Source of the DNA: Syntrophomonadaceae bacterium
GTDB lineage: Bacteria > Bacillota > Dethiobacteria > PWVN01
Length of the DNA: 9,432 nucleotides
Direction of reading: 5' to 3'
NCBI GenBank assembly: GCA_007136165.1
Contig: SLHK01000176.1
Location: 1 to 9,432, forward strand
Shown: in pieces, positions 5,663-9,432 of the stretch
How positions within the stretch are numbered: the first letter of the stretch is position 1
How the letters are laid out: every line of letters begins with the position of its first letter
Notes under the pieces: generated by a model
Databases searched by the model: none
Told to the model about the DNA's origin: nothing
The model's input: the letters and a program-made list of their open reading frames with translations, nothing else
Position numbers and translations under genes: made by a program

Positions 5663-6925
5663 TTAGAACTCAAACAGTTCATGGTGAATTTTGTCTTTTG
5701 GCACCCCCATATCCTTTAGCGCAGCCATGACGGCTTTGCTCATAGGGGGAGGGCCGCAGATAAAATAGTCATAACCACCTTTATCTGTCTTGTACTTTTC
5801 TATTATGTTTCTATTGATGCGGCCTTTTTCCATTTTCCAGTCCTCTTGCCGGGACATCACATATACAACCTTTAAATTATCCATCTCTTTCTCCATTTTA
5901 GCCAACTCGTCCCGAAAACAAAGCTCTTCCTCACTTTTATTTGCCCAAAGAAGTGTAACGGGTATACTGATTTTTTCTTCATACATGTAGCGAATCATGG
6001 AGATAAAGGGTGTGATCCCGATGCCCCCGGCAATGAACATGATATTTTTGCATTCACACCTTAAAAAGCTGAATACTCCATAAGGTGCATCTACATAAGC
6101 TTTGTCCCCCGGTTTTGTGTCTTTGACCGTTGCCGTAAAATCTCCCGAATTTTTTATTGTCACAGCCAAACGGTTCCAGGTAGGGCTTGATGAGATGGTA
6201 AAGGGATGGGAGGAGGATATCATGCCCTTTCTCAACAGCCTTAAATACATAAATTGCCCCGGCTGGTAATCCAGGGGGCGTCCGTGAAGAAAGAGGCTCC
6301 AGATATCATTTGCTTCCTGCTTGACCTCCACCACCTGGTAGGGATTCCTTCTAATGTCGACTTCCTTACGGAAAATTAACACAATGAGGAGGAAAAAGAC
6401 GGCTGTAAAAACCCCCCAGAAATAGTAAAGCGGGGTACCGGGGGTGGCCCGGTCAAACACATGGACAAGAACCAGAGGGAACAACACATAGTTGGCCTTG
6501 TGAATATTCAACCATAGCTCATAGGGAAGATTCAGCTTTTTATGCAATGAGGCCAAAGCAGCAGTCACCATTAGCCCCAAAAGCACAATCAACCCTATAA
6601 TCATGGAGGTGCCTCTGATCACAACATCGCCCTGAAAAAGAAAGAAAAATACCGGGTGCAGAATTAAGAAACCCAGAGCAATACGCCCAACATGCCGGTG
6701 CTTGAGAATCATTTTATTCAGGCCAAACCCTTTTTCCACTAACCGGGCCCGGGAACTAAGGATGAACTGCAAGAAAAAAAAGAAAAAACCCAGCACGGCA
6801 AACAGGAGGTTCAACTGCCTTAAAACCAGGGGCCCTCCCAGGGAGAAGTCATACCTGGCCCCCCAGGCATAAATCAGTAGAAAGGTCATAATTGACACTA
6901 AAAACCAGAATATACGCTGTTTCAT
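5663..6925 (-). CDS. Ferric reductase-like transmembrane flavocytochrome (NOX/FNR fold)
   Basis: A 420-aa membrane oxidoreductase that should carry electrons from cytoplasmic NAD(P)H through FAD to membrane haems and on to an outside acceptor. The N-terminal half has about six helices with two likely haem-ligand pairs, H76/H90 (14 apart) and H142/H155 (13 apart), as in ferric reductases. The C-terminal half is a ferredoxin-reductase module: FAD motif HPFTISSS (240-247), nucleotide motif GGIGITPF (300-307), CGPPPM (390-395) and a C-terminal aromatic (HHELFEF). No 2Fe-2S domain is present. The open frame begins at a GTG (6934) that overlaps its own ribosome site. The ATG at 6925 lies eight bases after AAGGG (6934-6938) and is preferred. 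It is a single gene with its own promoter. The physiological acceptor (Fe(III), oxygen or other) cannot be told from sequence. Confidence 0.92.
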   Translation of the reverse strand: MKQRIFWFLVSIMTFLLIYAWGARYDFSLGGPLVLRQLNLLFAVLGFFFFFLQFILSSRARLVEKGFGLNKMILKHRHVGRIALGFLILHPVFFFLFQGDVVIRGTSMIIGLIVLLGLMVTAALASLHKKLNLPYELWLNIHKANYVLFPLVLVHVFDRATPGTPLYYFWGVFTAVFFLLIVLIFRKEVDIRRNPYQVVEVKQEANDIWSLFLHGRPLDYQPGQFMYLRLLRKGMISSSHPFTISSSPTWNRLAVTIKNSGDFTATVKDTKPGDKAYVDAPYGVFSFLRCECKNIMFIAGGIGITPFISMIRYMYEEKISIPVTLLWANKSEEELCFRDELAKMEKEMDNLKVVYVMSRQEDWKMEKGRINRNIIEKYKTDKGGYDYFICGPPPMSKAVMAALKDMGVPKDKIHHELFEF

Positions 6926-6933
6926 GACATCCA

Positions 6934-6938
6934 CCCTT
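6934..6938 (-). promoter_or_regulatory. Ribosome binding site deciding the reductase start
   Basis: AAGGG on the minus strand, eight bases before the ATG at 6925. It abuts the upstream GTG at 6934, so the shorter protein is favoured. Confidence 0.65.
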
Positions 6939-7000
6939 CAGTTACTCGAAAATTTCCAGCGCTCTGCTGATACCCACAGATAATTGAACTCCTATTTTCT

Positions 7001-7028
7001 ATTATAAACCACATTTACATAATATCAA
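7001..7028 (-). promoter_or_regulatory. Sigma-A-type promoter of the reductase gene
   Basis: On the minus strand TTGATA (-35, 7023-7028), a 16-bp spacer and TATAAT (-10, 7001-7006), giving a predicted leader of about 70 nt. A perfect palindrome AAAACC-TG-GGTTTT (7027-7040) overlaps the upstream edge of the -35 and could be a regulator site. Confidence 0.7.
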
Positions 7029-7108
7029 AACCTGGGTTTTAGATTAATTAAAATTTTACCTTATGAGACAACAAAAAATCTATCAGAAACTTACTCATCT
7101 TATAATAC

Positions 7109-7134
7109 AAAAACCCCCATGTCTGAATTGGGGG
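7109..7134 (-). terminator. Rho-independent terminator of the four-helix membrane protein gene
   Basis: On the minus strand CCCCCA, a 9-nt loop, TGGGGG (7114-7134), then TTTTTG. The G+C-rich stem followed by a U-run is the classic form. It lies about 95 nt after the stop of the gene at 7229-7627 and just before the reductase promoter. Confidence 0.8.
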
Positions 7135-7147
7135 ACGGGGTGTCGGG

Positions 7148-7189
7148 AGTCAAGAGGACGTTTTGTTTGACTTAAACGTCCCCTTGACT
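7148..7189. repeat. Large REP-like hairpin element
   Basis: A 16-bp inverted repeat AGTCAAGAGGACGTTT / AAACGTCCCCTTGACT with one mismatch (a G-U pair in RNA) around a 10-bp centre. The flank 7190-7216 carries further TGACTT-like units. The sequence style recalls dispersed intergenic hairpins common in Clostridia genomes, but no second copy is in this window, so that link is from memory and unproven. It may also add to termination of the minus-strand gene at 7229. Confidence 0.6.
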
Positions 7190-7228
7190 TAGACTTTGAC
7201 TTTGCGTGTTTTGACTTTTTTTTGATTT

Positions 7229-7627
7229 CTAGGCGAAGTATGTCAGAACAAGAAACAGGGGGGCCAGAACAAGTCTTGCCAAAGCAATCTTCCGCCAGTC
7301 CTTATCTCCTTCGATAGAAGTTACCATCTTTTGCCCTTTTTTGTTAAATATTATTAGAGCTCCTTTTAGAACTGCTCCCACCGGAATTATCACTACCAGC
7401 ATCCAGCCGGCCCAGGTTTTGTCGGGATGGTTTATAAAGCTGACTAGCACAACAGTGTAGAAAACAGCATATAGAACCATGATAAAGTAAAACCACCAGG
7501 GCCTCTTTTCACCCGAGTAAACAACCTGCTCTACCTTCTGAAACCTTCCTCCCATTACACCTATCAAGATACTTGTTCCTATAACCGCCAGGGCCAGGGT
7601 AACACCAAAAATCTTTGGAATCAGCAT
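7229..7627 (-). CDS. Small four-helix membrane protein, unknown function
   Basis: A 132-aa integral membrane protein with four hydrophobic segments at about 6-26, 44-66, 71-95 and 112-131. It has short polar loops (FQKVEQVVYSGEKRPWW, NKKGQKMVTSIEGDKDWRK) and no recognised motif. The open frame extends to a GTG at 7654, but AAGGAGG (7636-7642) lies eight bases before the ATG at 7627, which is clearly the better start. It has its own extended -10 promoter with two tandem inverted repeats at the expected transcription start, and its own terminator, so it is probably a single, tightly repressed gene. The operator form is like that of TetR-family repressors, which often control membrane proteins. 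No repressor gene is in the window. I do not recognise the family and give no function. Confidence 0.85.
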   Translation of the reverse strand: MLIPKIFGVTLALAVIGTSILIGVMGGRFQKVEQVVYSGEKRPWWFYFIMVLYAVFYTVVLVSFINHPDKTWAGWMLVVIIPVGAVLKGALIIFNKKGQKMVTSIEGDKDWRKIALARLVLAPLFLVLTYFA

Positions 7628-7635
7628 TTGGAAAA

Positions 7636-7642
7636 CCTCCTT
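7636..7642 (-). promoter_or_regulatory. Ribosome binding site deciding the four-helix protein start
   Basis: AAGGAGG on the minus strand, eight bases before the ATG at 7627. It lies inside the extra codons of the longer frame, so the longer start is unlikely. Confidence 0.85.
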
Positions 7643-7664
7643 GTTAGTAGCCACTACCAGGCCA

Positions 7665-7694
7665 TGACTTATCGGTCATGTGACTCTACGGTCA
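7665..7694 (-). promoter_or_regulatory. Tandem operator: two 14-bp inverted repeats
   Basis: TGACTTATCGGTCA (7665-7678) and TGACTCTACGGTCA (7681-7694) differ at two positions. Each has TGAC/GTCA arms around six bases, and they repeat at a 16-bp period. They start one base after the -10 box and cover the predicted transcription start. This layout fits a dimeric repressor bound twice, as in TetR-family systems; the regulator itself is not in view. Confidence 0.7.
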
Positions 7695-7695
7695 T

Positions 7696-7723
7696 ATTAT
7701 CACAACAAATAAATGTATGTCAA
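7696..7723 (-). promoter_or_regulatory. Promoter of the four-helix membrane protein gene
   Basis: On the minus strand a perfect TTGACA (-35, 7718-7723), a 16-bp spacer and GATAAT (-10, 7696-7701), preceded by TGT, which gives an extended -10. Transcription should start near 7689, leaving a leader of about 60 nt that begins inside the operator. Confidence 0.8.
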
Positions 7724-8040
7724 CCCAAAAATGACCTTAACCATATTAAGAAATCTTAACAAGCTGTAATGGTGGATCCATTCTATTGGAACTACTGGGG
7801 GGATTATCAGGCCAGGCTGAGTAGACAGAGAAGGTGTTCTGTAATTTCAAAACGAATATTATAAAGAGTAGGCCTACAAAAGGAAGAGCATGGTTTACAT
7901 AAGCTTTATTTGCCTGGAAAGAGGGCAGTACAATTAAAGATATCGGGTTTGTGCCTTAGTAAGCGATATCAAACTCGCGAGCCATACAGGATAGATGGTT
8001 TTACTCCTTGTGCATAATAATATTATTGATAAAATCTAAT
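7724..8040. other. Divergent intergenic region upstream of the ABC exporter
   Basis: About 315 bp with no convincing gene. It holds TTAAG-AAAT-CTTAA (7746-7759), AATGG-TGGAT-CCATT (7768-7782), an inverted repeat GATATCG / CGATATC (7939-7945 and 7964-7970, 18-bp spacer) and the palindrome AATAATATTATT (8016-8027). A 15-codon ORF (7890-7937) with AAAGGA upstream could be a leader peptide. No clear plus-strand promoter stands out, although the ABC genes must be transcribed from here or beyond. Confidence 0.5.
7890..7937 (+). CDS. Possible 15-codon leader ORF before the ABC exporter
   Basis: ATG GTT TAC ATA then to TAA, encoding MVYISFICLERGQYN. AAAGGA lies a few bases before the ATG, and a 7-bp inverted repeat follows immediately after the stop. 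The length and place would suit a regulatory leader peptide for an antibiotic-responsive exporter, but an ORF this short is expected by chance. Confidence 0.15.
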   Translation: MVYISFICLERGQYN

Positions 8041-8045
8041 GGAGG
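8041..8045 (+). promoter_or_regulatory. Ribosome binding site deciding the ABC ATPase start
   Basis: GGAGG eight bases before the ATG at 8054. The upstream in-frame ATG at 8039 overlaps it and so is not the start. Confidence 0.85.
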
Positions 8046-8053
8046 CAACAACA

Positions 8054-8869
8054 ATGACAAAGAGCAATTCCGGGGAAGACATCATTCAGGTGACAGACCT
8101 GGTGAAAAAATACGGCGGCCTGACCGCCGTTGACAATATCTCCTTTACTGTCAGGACGGGGGAAATCTTTGCCTTCCTGGGCCCCAACGGGGCCGGGAAG
8201 ACCACCACCATCAAAATGCTCACCACCCTCCTGAAACCGACGCAGGGCCATATTCTCTTGAACGGCCATGACCCGGTGCGGAAACAAAGAGAGGTGCGTC
8301 GTTCCTTCGGCATCGTCTTCCAGGACCCCAGCCTGGACAATGAGCTGACGGCCTACGAAAACATGGTTTTTCACGCCGTCCTCTACAGCATCCCGAAAAA
8401 AATCTGGCAAGAGCGCATAAAGGAGCTCTTGGAATTGGTCCAGCTCTGGGACAGGAGAAACGACCAGGTAAAAAAATACTCCGGCGGCATGAAACGCAGG
8501 CTGGAGATAGCCAGGGGGTTGTTGCACCTGCCAAAGATCCTCTTCCTGGATGAGCCGACTCTCGGCCTGGACCCCCAGACCCGCAACCTGCTCTGGGAGC
8601 ATATCAGGGCACTGAACGAAAAGGAGCATATCACCGTTTTCTTCACCACCCACATCATGGAAGAGGCGGAACGGGTTGCTGATACCGTCGCAGTCATCGA
8701 CCACGGCAAAATCATCGCCTGGGGCTCCGCCCGGGAGTTGGAGGAGCAAACCGGCACTGACTCCCTCGAGGAGGCTTTCCTGGCCCTGACGGGCAAGGCC
8801 ATCCGGGAAGAAGGGGCAGAGAGCAAGAACCAGATGGTGGGCCGTATGCTGCGGAGGGGGAGGTGGTAA
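8054..8869 (+). CDS. ABC-2 exporter ATP-binding protein, DrrA/CcmA-like
   Basis: A 271-aa ATPase that should power the permease encoded directly downstream. All catalytic motifs are intact: Walker A GPNGAGKT (43-50), Q-loop Q90, signature YSGGMKRRLEIARG (142-155), Walker B ILFLDE with E167, D-loop near 173, and H-loop H200 (FFTTHIMEEAE). The C-terminal part, with HGKIIAWGSARELEEQTGTDSLEEAFLALTG, is typical of DrrA-type drug and antibiotic exporters. The first ATG in frame (8039) overlaps the ribosome site, so translation should begin at 8054. The stop is two bases before the permease ATG, so the two are a translationally coupled pair. The substrate is unknown; drug, lipid or polysaccharide export are all possible for this family. 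Confidence 0.95.
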   Translation: MTKSNSGEDIIQVTDLVKKYGGLTAVDNISFTVRTGEIFAFLGPNGAGKTTTIKMLTTLLKPTQGHILLNGHDPVRKQREVRRSFGIVFQDPSLDNELTAYENMVFHAVLYSIPKKIWQERIKELLELVQLWDRRNDQVKKYSGGMKRRLEIARGLLHLPKILFLDEPTLGLDPQTRNLLWEHIRALNEKEHITVFFTTHIMEEAERVADTVAVIDHGKIIAWGSARELEEQTGTDSLEEAFLALTGKAIREEGAESKNQMVGRMLRRGRW

Positions 8870-8871
8870 GC

Positions 8872-9432
8872 ATGAACGTGATCTATATTCTCTGGCTGCG
8901 CCAGCTGAAACGTTACTTCCGTTCTAAATCCCGCATCGTCGGGGCCCTGGGCCAGCCCCTGCTATTCCTCTTTGCCCTGGGTTTTGGGCTGGGACCCGTC
9001 TTCGAGCGGGCAGGGGAAGGCAACTACCTGCAGTTTCTCGTCTCCGGCATCATTTCCATGACGGTCCTCTTTACCTCCATGTTCAACGGCATTGAGATCA
9101 TCTGGGATCGCCAGTTCGGATTCCTCAAGGAAACCCTGGTGGCTCCCGTCTCCCGGGTGAAGATCATGATAGGCAGAACCCTGGGCGGGGCCACTGTGGC
9201 TGTCTTCCAGGGGAGCATCATCCTGGCCATCTCCTTTTTGGCCGGTTTCAGGCTGGCCAGCCCGGTGGCCCTTCTCCCGGCCCTGATCCTCATGTTCCTC
9301 ATGGCCATCCTCTTCGCGGCCCTGGGCACGGCCGTTGCCTCCCTCATGGAGGATATGCAGGGCTTTCAGCTCATCATGAATTTTCTCATCATGCCCCTCT
9401 TTTTCCTCTCCGGAGCCCTCTTCCCCCTGCAG
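8872..9432 (+). CDS. ABC-2 type permease (DrrB-like), 3' end beyond right edge
   Basis: 187 codons are visible from the ATG at 8872, and the frame is open to the end of the window; a full protein of about 250-270 aa is expected. It starts MNVIYILWLRQLKRYFRSKSR, a cytoplasmic amphipathic start typical of ABC-2 permeases. Helices follow at about 23-40, 54-72, 105-125, 133-154 and 166-185. The coupling-region style WDRQFGFLKETLVAPVSR (79-96) and the family stretch FLIMPLFFLSGALFPLQ at the right edge are characteristic of DrrB/NodJ-type members. AGGTGG lies five bases before the start, inside the end of the ATPase gene. It forms the membrane channel of the exporter with the ATPase. Confidence 0.93.
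   Translation, partial: MNVIYILWLRQLKRYFRSKSRIVGALGQPLLFLFALGFGLGPVFERAGEGNYLQFLVSGIISMTVLFTSMFNGIEIIWDRQFGFLKETLVAPVSRVKIMIGRTLGGATVAVFQGSIILAISFLAGFRLASPVALLPALILMFLMAILFAALGTAVASLMEDMQGFQLIMNFLIMPLFFLSGALFPLQ

Noticed and set aside
8008..8035. TTGTGC-16-TAAAAT as the promoter of the ABC exporter
   Set aside because: Transcription would start inside the ribosome site at 8041-8045, leaving no usable leader.
8036..8749. Minus-strand open frame of 237 codons
   Set aside because: It is a shadow of the ABC ATPase, which has every catalytic motif on the plus strand.
1..9432. tRNA, rRNA, CRISPR array, insertion sequence or phage genes
   Set aside because: No repeat-spacer pattern, no transposase or integrase frame and no recognisable structural RNA was seen on either strand.

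Overview
The window looks like a piece of chromosome from an anaerobic Firmicute, probably a Clostridia lineage near Peptococcaceae or Thermoanaerobacterales. This is inference. It rests on strong GGAGG-type ribosome sites, frequent GTG and TTG starts, a TAXI-type TRAP transporter next to UspA genes, and moderate GC with AT-rich intergenic DNA. There are ten protein genes: eight on the minus strand (1-7627) and two on the plus strand (8054 to the right edge).

Region 1 (minus, 5394 down to 1) is a membrane-signalling and transport cluster. In transcription order it holds: an exported, membrane-anchored protein with two LGEPD repeats; a receiver-only response regulator; a small CxxC/CxxC protein; UspA copy 2; a gap with a hairpin and a repeated leader; UspA copy 1; a TAXI substrate-binding protein; and a fused TRAP permease cut by the left edge. 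The first four genes are packed with 1-18 nt gaps, and the last three with 13-29 nt gaps. The leader upstream of the first gene is repeated upstream of UspA copy 1 (52 of 64 bases identical by hand count). The second copy is followed by a decayed tail of the CxxC gene. This suggests the whole unit was duplicated and then lost its middle. USP proteins next to TRAP transporters are known (TeaD with TeaABC of Halomonas), so a USP-gated uptake system is a reasonable reading; the substrate is unknown.

Region 2 (minus, 7627-5663) holds a haem/flavin transmembrane reductase of the ferric reductase/NOX type with its own promoter. Upstream of it is a small four-helix membrane protein of unknown function. 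That gene has a good extended -10 promoter followed at once by two tandem 14-bp inverted repeats that look like a repressor operator. Between the two genes lie a terminator and a large hairpin resembling dispersed REP-like elements.

Region 3 (plus, 8054-9432) is a DrrA/DrrB-like ABC-2 exporter: an ATPase followed directly by a permease cut by the right edge. It sits behind a 427-bp divergent intergenic region containing a possible 15-codon leader ORF and several inverted repeats.

For most genes the longest-ORF start is not the best one. The Shine-Dalgarno positions move the start inward for five of them, as noted in each entry.
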